From Massilia brevitalea (GTDB lineage Bacteria; Pseudomonadota; Gammaproteobacteria; Burkholderiales; Burkholderiaceae_D): a stretch of DNA of 64,000 nt. Below are positions 54,499 through 63,815 of the stretch, piece after piece (the first letter of the stretch is position 1; every line of letters starts with the position of its first letter). The stretch lies in assembly GCF_030711405.1 (NCBI RefSeq), contig NZ_JAULSI010000001.1, positions 160,687-224,686 on the forward strand. Direction: 5' to 3'. Below the pieces are notes generated by a model. The model worked only from the letters and a program-made list of their open reading frames with translations, ran no database searches and was not told the origin of the DNA. The position numbers and the translations under genes were made by a program.

Positions 54499-54599
54499 GA
54501 GGATGTGAAAAAATCGCCATGGCGGCGTTGCCTCGTCTCGCCGTACGCTCGTACTGTCTTCGACTCGACGCCTTGCCCTGACAATTTTTTCACATCCTC
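54499..54599. repeat. 101-base element with 16-base perfect terminal inverted repeats
   Basis: GAGGATGTGAAAAAAT (54499-54514) is repeated in inverse at 54584-54599. The interior has further partial symmetry (GGCGTTGCC and related runs). It could be a small non-autonomous mobile element (MITE-like) or a bidirectional terminator, since each arm places a T-run after a stem. No transposase was seen. Confidence 0.6.
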
Positions 54600-54646
54600 T
54601 ACGGATGAGGTTACTGACTTCGGATAGCAACAACCAATCTCGTTAC

Positions 54647-55855
54647 TTATACGCTCTGGCCGGCGACGAAGCCGGAGGCCCAGGCCCACTGGAAGTTGTA
54701 GCCGCCGAGCCAGCCGGTGACGTCGACGGATTCGCCGATGAAATACAGGCCGGGAACCTTGTTGGCCATCATCGTTTGCTGGGACAGTTCGCGGGTGTCG
54801 ACGCCGCCCAAGGTGACTTCGGCCTTGCGGTAGCCTTCCGAGCCGGTCGGGACGATGGCCCAGCGGTTGATGGCGTCGCCGAGCTTGCGCAGCTTGGCGT
54901 CGGCCATGTCGGCCAGGCGGGCGTCAGGGGCGAAGCCGTTGGCGAGCAGCAGGCCTTCGGCCAGGCGTGCGGGCAGCCATTGCGACAGCACGTTGCCGAG
55001 TTGTTTCTTGACCGTGGTTTTCGAGCCGATCAGTTCTTCGGCGACGTCCATTTCCGGCAGCAGGTTCAGCACGATCGGCGTGCCGGGTTGCCAGTAGCTG
55101 GAAATCTGCAGGATCGCCGGGCCGGACAGGCCGCGGTGGGTGAACAGCAGGTCTTCGCGGAAGTGGCCTTTCTTGGCGCCCTTCCCTTTTCCGGAACCGG
55201 TCGACACTTCCACTTCCAGCGCAATGCCGGCCAGCGGCGCGAACGCTTCCCAGCTCGGGCCGTCGAACGTCAGCGGCACCAGGCCCGGACGCGGCTCGAC
55301 CAGTTTCAAATCGAATTGGCTGGCGATGCGGTAGCCGAAATCGGTGGCGCCGATCTTCGGGATCGACAGGCCGCCGGTGGCAATCACCACGCTGGCCGCT
55401 TCGATATCGCCGTGGTCGGTGGCGATGAAGAAACCGTCATCCAGTTTTTCCAACGATTCGATCTTGCACGGCATGCGCCAGGCGACCTCGCCTTTCAGGC
55501 ATTCCGACTTCAGCATGTCGATGATCTGCTCGGCCGATTCGGTGCAGAACAGCTGGCCGCGGTGCTTTTCGTGGTGGGCGATGCGGTACTTCTTGACCAG
55601 CGCGACGAAATCCTGCGCGGTGTAACGCGACAGCGCGCTTTTGCAGAAGTGCGGGTTGTCGGACAGGTAATGCTGGTGCGAGGCATTCACGTTGGTGAAA
55701 TTGCAGCGTCCGCCGCCGGAAATGCGGATCTTTTCCGCCAGTTTCCCGGCGTGGTCGATCAGCACCACGCGCTTGCCGCGCTGCCCCGCCACGGCCGCAG
55801 CCATCATCCCGGCCGCGCCCGCGCCGATTACCGCTACATCGAATTGTTTTGCCAT
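54647..55855 (-). CDS. HI0933-family FAD-dependent oxidoreductase
   Basis: This 402-residue flavoprotein of the HI0933/YhiN family has the FAD-binding motif FDVAVIGAGAAGMMAAAVAGQRG and the family's KIRISGGGRCNFTN segment. ATGGLSIPKIGATDFGY and GESVDVTGWLGGYNFQWAWASG also fit the family, the latter near the C-terminus. The reaction is not established. The start at 55855 gives the standard N-terminus. The gene ends about 330 bases from rpsU. Confidence 0.9.
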   Translation of the reverse strand: MAKQFDVAVIGAGAAGMMAAAVAGQRGKRVVLIDHAGKLAEKIRISGGGRCNFTNVNASHQHYLSDNPHFCKSALSRYTAQDFVALVKKYRIAHHEKHRGQLFCTESAEQIIDMLKSECLKGEVAWRMPCKIESLEKLDDGFFIATDHGDIEAASVVIATGGLSIPKIGATDFGYRIASQFDLKLVEPRPGLVPLTFDGPSWEAFAPLAGIALEVEVSTGSGKGKGAKKGHFREDLLFTHRGLSGPAILQISSYWQPGTPIVLNLLPEMDVAEELIGSKTTVKKQLGNVLSQWLPARLAEGLLLANGFAPDARLADMADAKLRKLGDAINRWAIVPTGSEGYRKAEVTLGGVDTRELSQQTMMANKVPGLYFIGESVDVTGWLGGYNFQWAWASGFVAGQSV

Positions 55856-55983
55856 GCTGCTGCCGTGTCCTTCAAAGCGAATCGCCAAACCGGCCATTTT
55901 AACGCTTCGCGACAGTAAATCCGAGGGCTGGCGGCAAAAACGCCGCGGCGATGCGACGTTCTTGCCAAGGCATTATCGATACG

Positions 55984-56943
55984 TCAGCTGCGTAATGCTC
56001 GTGAAGCGCGCACGCACTGCGCCACCTGGTTCAGGATGGAACGCGGCACCGGCACCTCGCCGCGCAAGGCGGCGGCGATCCAGCTGGCGGTGGCGGCCGC
56101 ATCGCGCGCTTCCGGCACCTGCGACAAATCGTCGGTCGGCGCATCGCGTTCGACCAGCAGGGTGCGCGTGCCGGCGTGGAACCAGTCGATCTGCTGGGCG
56201 CGGTGCGGGTTGGCCACGGTTTCGCCCTCGGTGCCGCGCATCAGGAAGGCGTCGCCGCGTGCGTGTGGTGCAGCCGTGGTGAAGTATTGCGCCAGGGTTT
56301 CCAGGTACTCGGGATGGGTGTAGGACACCAGGCGCAGCGCCGGGCCCTCGAAAGGCTGCAGGATTTTTACCAGGGTGTGCGTGGAATTGCGCACGCCGAG
56401 GATGCGGCGCAGCGACAATTGATGGGCCAGCGCCGGCGCCAGGGTCTCGATCGCCATGAAGGCGGGACGATGCGCGGCAAAGGCGTCCTGCAGCTCGGCG
56501 CTGGAGCCGGCTTCGGCCAGGCCCATCTCGCCCAGGATCTCGGCGGTGGTTACGCGGCCCGGGTCGGTGCGCACGCCGTGCACCAGCGTCGGCACGCCTT
56601 CGCGCGCCAGCAGCAGCGCCAGCAGAGGCGTCAGGTTGGCCAGCTTGCGCGCGCCGTTGTAGCTGGGAATGAGTACCGGGGCGAACTCGCCGGCGGGGCT
56701 GGGCAGCGGGGCGAACGAACGCTCGGCGGCATCCATGAAGCCCGCCAGCTCCTCGACGGATTCGCCCTTGATGCGCATGGCGAGCAGGATACCGCCGAGT
56801 TCGAGATCGGATACGCGGCCATCGAGCATGGCGCCATACAGAGAAGCTGCGTCTTCGCGCGACATGCTGCGCGCGCCTTTGACGCCGCGGCCGATCTCCT
56901 TGATGAAGCGGGCGGCGGGGAATGGGTCGTTGTGAGTTTGCAT
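55984..56943 (-). CDS. ybiB: YbiB, anthranilate phosphoribosyltransferase-like protein
   Basis: This 319-residue protein resembles TrpD, with AAKFIKEIGRG-type start (FIKEIGRGVKGARSMSRED), LGGILLAMRIKGESVEELAGF and LIPSYNGARKLANLTPLLALLL. It has PSYNGARK where TrpD has a GTGGD-type phosphoribosyl loop. That is the mark of YbiB, a nucleic-acid-binding TrpD2 protein in E. coli. It lies alone, divergent from the DAHP synthase gene, which is also an aromatic pathway gene by name only. Confidence 0.87.
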   Translation of the reverse strand: MQTHNDPFPAARFIKEIGRGVKGARSMSREDAASLYGAMLDGRVSDLELGGILLAMRIKGESVEELAGFMDAAERSFAPLPSPAGEFAPVLIPSYNGARKLANLTPLLALLLAREGVPTLVHGVRTDPGRVTTAEILGEMGLAEAGSSAELQDAFAAHRPAFMAIETLAPALAHQLSLRRILGVRNSTHTLVKILQPFEGPALRLVSYTHPEYLETLAQYFTTAAPHARGDAFLMRGTEGETVANPHRAQQIDWFHAGTRTLLVERDAPTDDLSQVPEARDAAATASWIAAALRGEVPVPRSILNQVAQCVRASRALRS

Positions 56944-57052
56944 CGCGATACTTTACACCGATGTGCGGATGGCCCGCTTTTGCGCTGCTTGGTGCACCAA
57001 TGCATTTTTGGCGCTACACTGGCCGATCCGACTTTTGCCCCACGGACGCATT

Positions 57053-58114
57053 ATGCAGATCACACCAGATATCGAAAATACCAATGTTACCTCGTTCGGG
57101 CGCATGCCTACCCCGACCGAGCTGCACGCCAAGCTGCCGCTGACCGAGCGCGCTTTCTCTACCGTCATGGAAGGCCGCGCCGCCTTGCGCGACATCCTCG
57201 ACCGCAAGGACAAGCGTTTGTTCGTGGTCGTCGGTCCCTGCTCGATCCACGATCCGGAAGCAGGCCTGGATTATGCGCGCCGCCTGAAAGCCTTGCAGGA
57301 AGAAGTGGCCGACACGATGCTGCTGGTGATGCGGGTGTATTTCGAAAAACCGCGCACCACTACCGGCTGGAAGGGCTATATCAACGATCCGTTCATGGAC
57401 GATTCCTTCCAGGTCGACGTCGGCATGGAACGCGCGCGCCAATTCCTGCTGGATGTATGCGAACTCGGTTTGCCGACCGCCACCGAAGCGCTCGATCCGA
57501 TTTCGCCGCAATACCTGGGCGATCTGATTGCCTGGACCGCGATTGGGGCGCGTACCACCGAATCGCAGACGCACCGCGAAATGTCGTCGGGCCTGTCGAC
57601 GCCGGTCGGTTTCAAGAATGGCACCGATGGCGATGTGAGTATCGCGATCAATGCGGTGCTGTCGTCGGCCAATCCGCATGCGTTTTTGGGGATTAACGAC
57701 AAGGGCACGGTGTCGATCGTGCGCACCCGCGGCAACGCCTATGGGCACGTGGTGCTGCGCGGCGGTGGCGACCGGCCGAACTACGATTCGGTGTCGGTGA
57801 CGATTGCCGAGCAGGCGCTGGTGAAAGCCAAGCTGCCGGCCAACCTGGTGGTCGATTGCTCGCATGCGAACAGCTACAAGAAGCCGGAACTGCAGCCGCT
57901 GGTGATGTCGGACGTGATCCAGCAGATCAGGCACGGGAATCGCTCGCTGGTGGGGGTGATGATCGAATCGAATATCGTGGCGGGGAACCAGCCGATTCCG
58001 TCGGATTTGTCGCAGTTGAAGTATGGGTGTTCGGTGACCGATGGCTGTATTGGCTGGGACGATACGGTGGCGATGCTGCGTAGCGCGCATAAAGAACTCT
58101 TGCAGCGTCCGTAA
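57053..58114 (+). CDS. 3-deoxy-7-phosphoheptulonate synthase, class I (AroF/G/H type)
   Basis: This 353-residue enzyme condenses phosphoenolpyruvate with erythrose-4-phosphate, the first step of aromatic amino acid synthesis. It has VVVGPCSIHDPEAGLDYARRL, MRVYFEKPRTTTGWKGYINDP, ATEALDPISPQYLGDLIAW and VDCSHANSYKK, all diagnostic of the type I-alpha enzyme. Which amino acid inhibits it is not clear from sequence. The start at 57053 gives the family N-terminus, although the ribosome site is weak. A REP-like pair follows. Confidence 0.95.
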   Translation: MQITPDIENTNVTSFGRMPTPTELHAKLPLTERAFSTVMEGRAALRDILDRKDKRLFVVVGPCSIHDPEAGLDYARRLKALQEEVADTMLLVMRVYFEKPRTTTGWKGYINDPFMDDSFQVDVGMERARQFLLDVCELGLPTATEALDPISPQYLGDLIAWTAIGARTTESQTHREMSSGLSTPVGFKNGTDGDVSIAINAVLSSANPHAFLGINDKGTVSIVRTRGNAYGHVVLRGGGDRPNYDSVSVTIAEQALVKAKLPANLVVDCSHANSYKKPELQPLVMSDVIQQIRHGNRSLVGVMIESNIVAGNQPIPSDLSQLKYGCSVTDGCIGWDDTVAMLRSAHKELLQRP

Positions 58115-58138
58115 TTCGGCGCACACGGTGTTGATATT

Positions 58139-58165
58139 GTAGGGTGGGCTCTCGAGCCCACGCGG
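58139..58165 (+). repeat. REP-like palindrome, copy 4
   Basis: GTAGGGTGGGCTCTCGAGCCCACGCGG, with an altered core (GGGCTC-GAGCCC) compared with the other copies. It pairs in inverse with copy 5 after 51 bases. Confidence 0.75.
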
Positions 58166-58216
58166 TTTCACTGGCTGCATATCTGCGGCAATGGCGCGTA
58201 TTCGCAAACGATGAGA

Positions 58217-58243
58217 CCGCGTGGGCACAAGTGCCCACCCTAC
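58217..58243 (-). repeat. REP-like palindrome, copy 5
   Basis: CCGCGTGGGCAC-AA-GTGCCCACCCTAC. The spacer to copy 4 shares ATGGCGCGT and a TGAG-C-CCGCG entry with the spacer between copies 1 and 2, so the pairs look like one dimeric element type. Confidence 0.8.
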
Positions 58244-58342
58244 GCCCATGCACCGGCAGCGGGCCACAAGACCGTCATCGCAGCATCGTCCGTCTGGGTG
58301 CTTTACAATGTCGGATTCCGCTTCCCCCTCCCCTCTGTTCCC

Positions 58343-59383
58343 ATGATTGTTCTCGGCGTCGAATCCTCCTGCGATGAAACCGGCCTGGCTCTGTACGATA
58401 CCGAGCGCGGCCTGCTGTCCCATGCCCTGCATTCGCAGGTGGCCATGCACGAAGAATACGGCGGCGTGGTGCCGGAACTGGCCTCGCGCGACCATATCCG
58501 CCGCGCCCTGCCCCTGCTGGAACATTCATTAAGTAAAGCCGGCATCGCCAAGAACGACATCGACGCCATCGCCTATACCCAAGGCCCCGGCCTGGCCGGT
58601 GCGCTGCTGGTCGGTTCCTCGGTGGCCTGCAGCCTGGCCCTGGCGCTGGACAAGCCGGTGCTCGGCGTGCACCACCTCGAAGGCCATTTGCTGTCGCCGC
58701 TGCTGGCGACCGAGCGGCCCGACTTTCCCTTCATCGCGCTGCTGGTCTCGGGCGGCCACACCCAGCTGATGCGGGTCGACGGCGTCGGCCGCTACACGCT
58801 GCTGGGCGAAACCCTGGACGACGCCGCCGGCGAAGCATTCGACAAATCGGCCAAGCTGCTCGGCCTCGGTTATCCGGGCGGCCCGGCGATTTCGCGCCTG
58901 GCGGAATTTGGCGATCCGAAAGCCTATACCCTGCCGCGCCCGATGCTGCATTCGAAGGATTTCAATTTCAGCTTCTCGGGCCTGAAGACGGCGGTGCTCA
59001 CCGTGGTGAAGAACCACGAGGAAAAGGTGATCGCGAATATCTGCGAGCAGGACAAGGCGAACATCGCGCGCGGGTTTGTCGATGCGATCGTCGACGTGCT
59101 GGTGGCCAAATGCGTGAATGCGCTGCGCCACACGGGCCTGAAGCGCCTGGTGATTGCCGGCGGCGTGGGCGCCAACAGGCAGCTGCGCGAAGCCTTGAAT
59201 GCGGCCGCGGCCAAGCGCAAGTTCCGGGTGTTTTATCCCGAGCTGGAATTCTGCACCGACAATGGCGCGATGATTGCCTTTGCCGGCGCCATGCGGCTGG
59301 AAAAGAACCCGGACCTGGCCGTGCGCGACTACGCTTTCAATGTGCGTCCGCGCTGGCCTTTGGACGAGCTGGAAGCGGCCTGA
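58343..59383 (+). CDS. tsaD: tRNA N6-threonylcarbamoyladenosine synthase subunit TsaD
   Basis: This 346-residue ASKHA-fold protein completes the t6A37 modification of ANN-decoding tRNAs with TsaB, TsaE and TsaC. It begins [23 protein letters not shown] and carries GVHHLEGH (metal-binding His pair), [10 protein letters not shown] and [10 protein letters not shown]. All are intact. The start at 58343 was preferred because longer frames run into REP sequence. It is monocistronic by position. Confidence 0.97.
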   Translation: MIVLGVESSCDETGLALYDTERGLLSHALHSQVAMHEEYGGVVPELASRDHIRRALPLLEHSLSKAGIAKNDIDAIAYTQGPGLAGALLVGSSVACSLALALDKPVLGVHHLEGHLLSPLLATERPDFPFIALLVSGGHTQLMRVDGVGRYTLLGETLDDAAGEAFDKSAKLLGLGYPGGPAISRLAEFGDPKAYTLPRPMLHSKDFNFSFSGLKTAVLTVVKNHEEKVIANICEQDKANIARGFVDAIVDVLVAKCVNALRHTGLKRLVIAGGVGANRQLREALNAAAAKRKFRVFYPELEFCTDNGAMIAFAGAMRLEKNPDLAVRDYAFNVRPRWPLDELEAA

Positions 59384-59503
59384 GACGGGTTCTGGAGGCG
59401 CGCGGCCGGTAATGAACTTGCAAGGCTGACACCGATCCTACCGTGTGACCGCCGGTTGCCAAAGAATGGCACACTTTGACGGTTCAGTTTTCGGAGGTCC
59501 TAC

Positions 59504-60346
59504 ATGCGCGTTGTGAGTTGGAACATCCATTGGGGCTGTGGGAAGGACGGGCGCATCCGTATCCACGCGATCATCGATGTGCTGCGCAAGCTTAATCCAG
59601 ACGTCATCTGCCTGCAGGAAGTAGCAGCGAATCATCCTGAACTCGAAGGAAGCGCGACCGCGAACCAGTTCAAGCAACTGGCCGGCGCTTTTGGCGGCTA
59701 CCACGCCATCGACTATGCCCCGAGCGAAATCTACCGCAACAACGTTCCCCGCCTGTTCGGCAACCTGATTCTTTCCAAATACCGCATCACGCAGGCGCAC
59801 CGGCATTCCCTGCCGTGGCCGTTTGATCCTGTGTCGCCGGGCATGCCGCGCGGGGCGATCGAAGTCGTGCTCGATACGCCGCGCGGCAAGCTGCGGCTGG
59901 TGACCACGCACCTTGAATATTATTCGGCGCTGCAGCGCGGCGCGCAGGTAGGACGGCTGCGCGAACTGCATGCCCAGGCCTGTGCGCGGGCGCGCGCCTA
60001 TGTGCCGAATCCCGAGATGGATGCGCCGTTCCAGCTGGGCGAATTGCCGGCGTCGGCGATTTATTGTGGGGATTTCAATTTGCAGCCGGGGGCGGAGGAA
60101 TACGAGGCGATGCTGGCGCCGCCCTTGAGCGGAGAACTGGCGCTGGTGGATGCGTGGCGGGCAAGGCATCCGGACCATGCGCGCGCGCCGACGGCGGGGC
60201 TGCATGGGTTTGCCTGGCCGGAGAAGCCGGATTGCTATGACTATTTCTTTGTGACCGAGGATTTACGGCCGAGGATTGGGGAGGTGGAGGTGCAGTCGGA
60301 GACGGGGGTGTCGGATCATCAGCCGATTGTGCTCGATCTGGTGTGA
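59504..60346 (+). CDS. endonuclease/exonuclease/phosphatase family protein (1)
   Basis: This 280-residue EEP-fold hydrolase has VVSWNIHWGCG with the metal Asn, VICLQEVAAN with the catalytic Glu, YCGDFNLQPG with Asp-Asn, and TGVSDHQPIVLDL with Asp-His. All key residues are in place, so an active phosphodiesterase or phosphatase is expected. The substrate (DNA, RNA, lipid or inositol phosphate) is unknown. A good GGAGG precedes the ATG. No signal peptide is seen. Confidence 0.88.
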   Translation: MRVVSWNIHWGCGKDGRIRIHAIIDVLRKLNPDVICLQEVAANHPELEGSATANQFKQLAGAFGGYHAIDYAPSEIYRNNVPRLFGNLILSKYRITQAHRHSLPWPFDPVSPGMPRGAIEVVLDTPRGKLRLVTTHLEYYSALQRGAQVGRLRELHAQACARARAYVPNPEMDAPFQLGELPASAIYCGDFNLQPGAEEYEAMLAPPLSGELALVDAWRARHPDHARAPTAGLHGFAWPEKPDCYDYFFVTEDLRPRIGEVEVQSETGVSDHQPIVLDLV

Positions 60347-60426
60347 AGCGGTGGGGGTGATCTTCTGGATGCGGTGGCAAGATGCTGGCGGTTCGACCAC
60401 ATCGGAGGCCAACACGATGCGGGCTT

Positions 60427-60454
60427 CCGCGTGGGCACGGGGTGCCCACCTTAC
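60427..60454 (-). repeat. REP-like palindrome, copy 6
   Basis: CCGCGTGGGCAC-GGG-GTGCCCACCTTAC. Part of a larger inverted repeat with copy 7. Confidence 0.78.
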
Positions 60455-60482
60455 GTGTGCAAACTGTGTTGGCTGGACCATC

Positions 60483-60510
60483 GTAGGGTGGGCACTCCGT
60501 GCCCACGCGG
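60483..60510 (+). repeat. REP-like palindrome, copy 7
   Basis: GTAGGGTGGGCAC-TCC-GTGCCCACGCGG. Beyond the core, both sides share an outer arm (GGCCAACACGA and GATCTTC-GGATGCG in inverse), so copies 6 and 7 form an imperfect palindrome spanning about 60367-60580. Confidence 0.8.
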
Positions 60511-60575
60511 AACGCACCGTCGTGTTGGCCCTGTTTGAATCCCGCTGCCAATCGCCCCGCGGCGCATCCTGAAGA

Positions 60576-61235
60576 TCAGCCGAGCGCCTCCTGCCCCTGC
60601 GCCGCAATCTCCCGCAGCGCCCGCTCAAACACCTCCGGCGGCTGCCCACCCGAAATCAGATGCCGCTGGTTGATGATGATCGCCGGCACCGAGCGAATCC
60701 CCGCCTTCTGGAAGAAGTGCTCCGTCTCGCGCACCTCGTCGGCATACTCGCCCGACTCCAGCACACGCTGGGCCTCGGTCTTGTCCAGGCCGACCTGCCC
60801 CGCCACACTCACCAGCAGCTCGCGCGAGCTCGGGTCTTCGCAATGGGTGAAATAGGCTTCGAACAGCGCCAATTTGAGTGCATGCTGGCGGCCCTGCTCT
60901 TCGGCCCAGTGCAGCAGGCGGTGCGCGTCGAAGGTGTTGTAGATGCGGCCGCGGCGCGCCATGTCGAAGGTGAAACCGACCGCTTCGCCGCGCTGGCGAA
61001 TCTGTTCGCGTGACTGGATCTGCTGCTCGAGCGGGGCGCCATACTTCTCGGTGATGTGCTCGACGATGTCCTGGCCTTCCGGCGCCATGTCCGGGTTCAG
61101 CTCGAACGGCTGGAAGTGCAGGTCGACGGTGACGTCCGGCGCCACGCGTTCGATGGCCTGCTCCAGCGACTTGAGGCCGATCGCGCACCACGGGCACGAC
61201 ACGTCCGATACGAAATCAATCCTCAATTGCTTGCC
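60576..61235 (-). CDS. DsbA-family oxidoreductase, FrnE-like
   Basis: This 219-residue thioredoxin-fold protein has the CPWC active site in FVSDVSCPWCAIGLKSLEQA and the cis-proline loop GIRSVPAIIINQ. FrnE-type proteins are cytoplasmic DsbA relatives; no signal peptide is present. Its start is probably a GTG at 61235 (VGKQLRIDF), preceded by AGGAAGG. An ATG at 61295 would add an unusual leader. Role in oxidative stress or in polyketide-like isomerisation has been suggested for the family; here it is unknown. Confidence 0.87.
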   Translation of the reverse strand, partial: GKQLRIDFVSDVSCPWCAIGLKSLEQAIERVAPDVTVDLHFQPFELNPDMAPEGQDIVEHITEKYGAPLEQQIQSREQIRQRGEAVGFTFDMARRGRIYNTFDAHRLLHWAEEQGRQHALKLALFEAYFTHCEDPSSRELLVSVAGQVGLDKTEAQRVLESGEYADEVRETEHFFQKAGIRSVPAIIINQRHLISGGQPPEVFERALREIAAQGQEALG

Positions 61236-61327
61236 CACGCGACACCGCCTTCCTGAAATGAATACCGGCGCAGGATGCGCCGGCTGTCCACCCATATGGG
61301 CATGCTTGCGAGAGAATCAATAGGCGC

Positions 61328-61948
61328 TTACTTCTTCTTGGCTCCCGCCGCCTTGCTGCCGATACGCGACTCCTTGCCGGCGATCAGGTTGCCGATATTG
61401 GTGGCGTGGCGGTACAGCAGCAGCGAGCTCATCGCCACCACCGCGAACAGGATGGCATCGACGCCGAACAGCAGGCCGTAGTAGAACGGCGCAAACACCG
61501 CGGCGATCAGCGCGGCCAGCGAGGAATAGCGGAAGGCGTAGGCCACCACCAGCCAGGTAACCAGGGTCGCCAGGCCGAGCCAGACGTTCAGGCCGAGCAG
61601 CACGCCGAGCGCGGTGGCCACGCCCTTGCCGCCGACGAAGCGGAAGAACACCGGCCACAGGTGCCCGAGGAAGACCGCGATCGACACCAGCGCAATGCCG
61701 GTGTCGTCGATGCCGAAGTCGGGGCCGAAGTGCACCGCCAGGAACACGGCCAGCCAGCCCTTGGCGCCGTCGCCGACCAGGGTGGCGATCGCCGCCTTCT
61801 TGCTGCCGCTGCGCAGCACATTCGTGGCGCCAGGGTTTTTCGAGCCATAGGTGCGCGGGTCGGACAGGCCGAACACGCGGCTCATCACCACGGCAAAGGA
61901 AATCGAGCCGATCAGGTAGGCAGCAACGACAGCGATCAGTGTATTCAT
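61328..61948 (-). CDS. plsY: glycerol-3-phosphate acyltransferase PlsY
   Basis: This 206-residue inner-membrane enzyme transfers an acyl group from acyl-phosphate to glycerol-3-phosphate in phospholipid synthesis. It has about five membrane spans and the three family motifs: [24 protein letters not shown] and [11 protein letters not shown]. Its C-terminus is Lys-rich (AAGAKKK). In many proteobacteria plsY lies near tsaD and rpsU, as here. Confidence 0.96.
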   Translation of the reverse strand: MNTLIAVVAAYLIGSISFAVVMSRVFGLSDPRTYGSKNPGATNVLRSGSKKAAIATLVGDGAKGWLAVFLAVHFGPDFGIDDTGIALVSIAVFLGHLWPVFFRFVGGKGVATALGVLLGLNVWLGLATLVTWLVVAYAFRYSSLAALIAAVFAPFYYGLLFGVDAILFAVVAMSSLLLYRHATNIGNLIAGKESRIGSKAAGAKKK

Positions 61949-62017
61949 GTTGTCTTTCTATTATTTCTTATATGTAAAACGAGCGTGAATATACACTAGC
62001 CGGCCAGGCGGCGATAG

Positions 62018-62509
62018 TCAGTCGGCCAGCGCACATTGCACCGGCTTTGCGCCGAGCACCTCGACCAGCACCTGCGGCGCAATCCCGACCAGGTAGCCGC
62101 CCCGGCCGCCGTTGATGTAGATTTTTTCGATGGCGAGGATGCTCTCCTCCACGTACACCGGCATCGCCTTTTTCGTGCCGAAGGGCGAGGTGCCGCCTAC
62201 CAGGAAGCCCGAGTGGCGCTGCGCCACTTCCGGTTTGCAGGGTTCGACCGACTTGCAGCCGATCGCGCGCGCCAGGTTCTTGGTCGACACCTTGCGGTCG
62301 CCGTGCATCAGCACGATCAGCGGACGCGCCGCCTCGTCCTGCATCACCAGGGTCTTGACCACGTCGTGTTCGGGCACGCCCAGCGCGCGCGAGGATACGG
62401 CCGTGCCGCCGTGCTCTTCATAGGCGTAGGGATGCTCGGAAAACCCCACGGCGTGCTTGCGCAGCCAGGCGGTGGCGGGCGTTTCTGAGACGTGCTCTTT
62501 CTTGGCCAT
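62018..62509 (-). CDS. ybaK: YbaK/EbsC-type Cys-tRNA(Pro) deacylase
   Basis: This 163-residue protein, MAKKEHVSETPATAWLRKHA onward, belongs to the YbaK family, which hydrolyses Cys-tRNA(Pro). The family segments VVKTLVMQDE, KVSTKNLARAIG and GFLVGGTSPFGTKKAMPVYVEE with YINGGRGGYLVGI are all visible. The start at 62509 gives the normal length. A much longer open frame on the same strand is antisense to the next gene and was not used. Confidence 0.93.
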   Translation of the reverse strand: MAKKEHVSETPATAWLRKHAVGFSEHPYAYEEHGGTAVSSRALGVPEHDVVKTLVMQDEAARPLIVLMHGDRKVSTKNLARAIGCKSVEPCKPEVAQRHSGFLVGGTSPFGTKKAMPVYVEESILAIEKIYINGGRGGYLVGIAPQVLVEVLGAKPVQCALAD

Positions 62510-62548
62510 GCGTGATACGCTAATCACTGGAATAAAGGGGTTTCTATT

Positions 62549-63535
62549 ATGCAGCAACTGAACCAGCAAGAGCGACGTTTTGCGACTTTCAACGTCTGCA
62601 ACCTGGCGCCGCCGGGCGTGAAGCTCTACGACAACTTGCTGCCCACCACCGAGCAAGAATACGAAGCCAAGCTGGACTGGACGGCGCACCAGATCGACCT
62701 GCTCGACGCCGACGTCATCGGCTTCCAGGAGATCTTTTCGCAAGCGACCCTGAAGGAAGTACTGGCGCGCACGCGGAACTACCGCGAAGCCTTCCATGCC
62801 GGCTTCGACCCCGACCCGGCCGCCATGCGCCTGACCCCGAGCGTGGCCCTGGTCTCGCGCCTGCCGCTGGTGGTGCCGGCCCAGCCCATGAAGGATTTCC
62901 CGCACGGGATCGAACTGCCCCAGGGCAGCCGCGACGCCGCCCGCTTTACCCGCGCGCCGCTGCACGCCATCGTGCAGGTGTCGCCGGATGTGGCGGTGGA
63001 CGTGGTGGTGGTGCACCTGAAGTCGCGCCGCCCCGACTACCGCACCGGCGACACCGGCGAAGACCCGGCCCTGTACGCCCTCGCCTGCCTGCGCTCGCTG
63101 ATCCGGCGCGGCACCGAAGCGGCGGCCCTGCGCGTGCTGGTGACTGAAATGGGCCGCGCCAACCGCCGCCCGCGCGTGGTGCTGGGCGACTTCAACGACG
63201 TCGCCGATTCGGTCACCACCGGCATCGTGCTCGGCGCCGGCGCGCCGATGGCCGACCGCCTGTACGACGCCAACGAGGTGCAGCGCCGCGTCGACCACGC
63301 GCACCATATGGGCTTCTCGTGCGTGCACGAGGGGCATTACTCGACCATCGACCATATCCTGGTGTCGGAAGAGTTCAATGCGGCGTTGCCGGATGCGATT
63401 GGCGAAGTGGTCGAGGTGCTGTACCTGAACGATCACCTCGACCTGGCATTGCCGCAAGCATCGGACCACGGCCAGGTGCTGGCGCGCATCCGCCTGTTCG
63501 ACGACAGCCACGGCCTGCGCGACGCGGGTATGTGA
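62549..63535 (+). CDS. endonuclease/exonuclease/phosphatase family protein (2)
   Basis: This 328-residue EEP-fold hydrolase differs from the one at 59504. It has ATFNVCNLAPPG with the metal Asn, VIGFQEIF with the catalytic Glu, LGDFNDVADS with Asp-Asn, and ASDHGQVLARI with Asp-His. The longer insertions suggest a different substrate, which is unknown. It is divergent from ybaK with only 39 bases between starts, where promoters must overlap. An AAAGGGG lies before the ATG. Confidence 0.87.
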   Translation: MQQLNQQERRFATFNVCNLAPPGVKLYDNLLPTTEQEYEAKLDWTAHQIDLLDADVIGFQEIFSQATLKEVLARTRNYREAFHAGFDPDPAAMRLTPSVALVSRLPLVVPAQPMKDFPHGIELPQGSRDAARFTRAPLHAIVQVSPDVAVDVVVVHLKSRRPDYRTGDTGEDPALYALACLRSLIRRGTEAAALRVLVTEMGRANRRPRVVLGDFNDVADSVTTGIVLGAGAPMADRLYDANEVQRRVDHAHHMGFSCVHEGHYSTIDHILVSEEFNAALPDAIGEVVEVLYLNDHLDLALPQASDHGQVLARIRLFDDSHGLRDAGM

Positions 63536-63614
63536 GTAATCGCCATCCCACGGATTCAGCCCGGGTTTGCATGCCTGTTTCATTTGCGGTGCGTGCATTC
63601 ATGCGGCAGGACCC

Positions 63615-63642
63615 GTAGGGTGGGCACTCCGTGCCCACGCGG
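63615..63642 (+). repeat. REP-like palindrome, copy 8
   Basis: GTAGGGTGGGCAC-TCC-GTGCCCACGCGG, identical in core to copy 7, followed by AACGCG as there. Confidence 0.8.
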
Positions 63643-63815
63643 AACGCGCTGCAATGTCAACGGCCTTCTAGCCAGCAATACGCGTCCAGACAACGTATCC
63701 AAAAGCGCATCGTTTCAACCAAGCTCGGCCAGGATTTGAGCCGCCGGCATGCCCCAGGATATCGCGCATCCGAGCAAACGGCAACGATGAAAAACGGCCA
63801 ACACAGCGGCGCGTT

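Larger units (their letters stand above)
54316..54646. other. 331-base gap carrying a REP copy and a 101-base palindromic element
   Basis: The part next to rpsU is its leader. The rest is occupied by one REP-like copy and a flanking inverted-repeat element, both listed separately. No gene is supported; short frames are repeat sequence. Confidence 0.6.

Noticed and set aside
55984..56943. Annotation as TrpD (anthranilate phosphoribosyltransferase)
   Set aside because: The phosphoribosyl-binding glycine loop is replaced by PSYNGARK, which marks the YbiB group instead.
58144..58377. Small frames beginning MGSRAHAVS or [14 protein letters not shown] around 57,927-58,377, and similar at 31,103-31,342
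   Set aside because: These are translations of the REP-like repeat, not genes; the same peptide pattern recurs wherever the repeat does.
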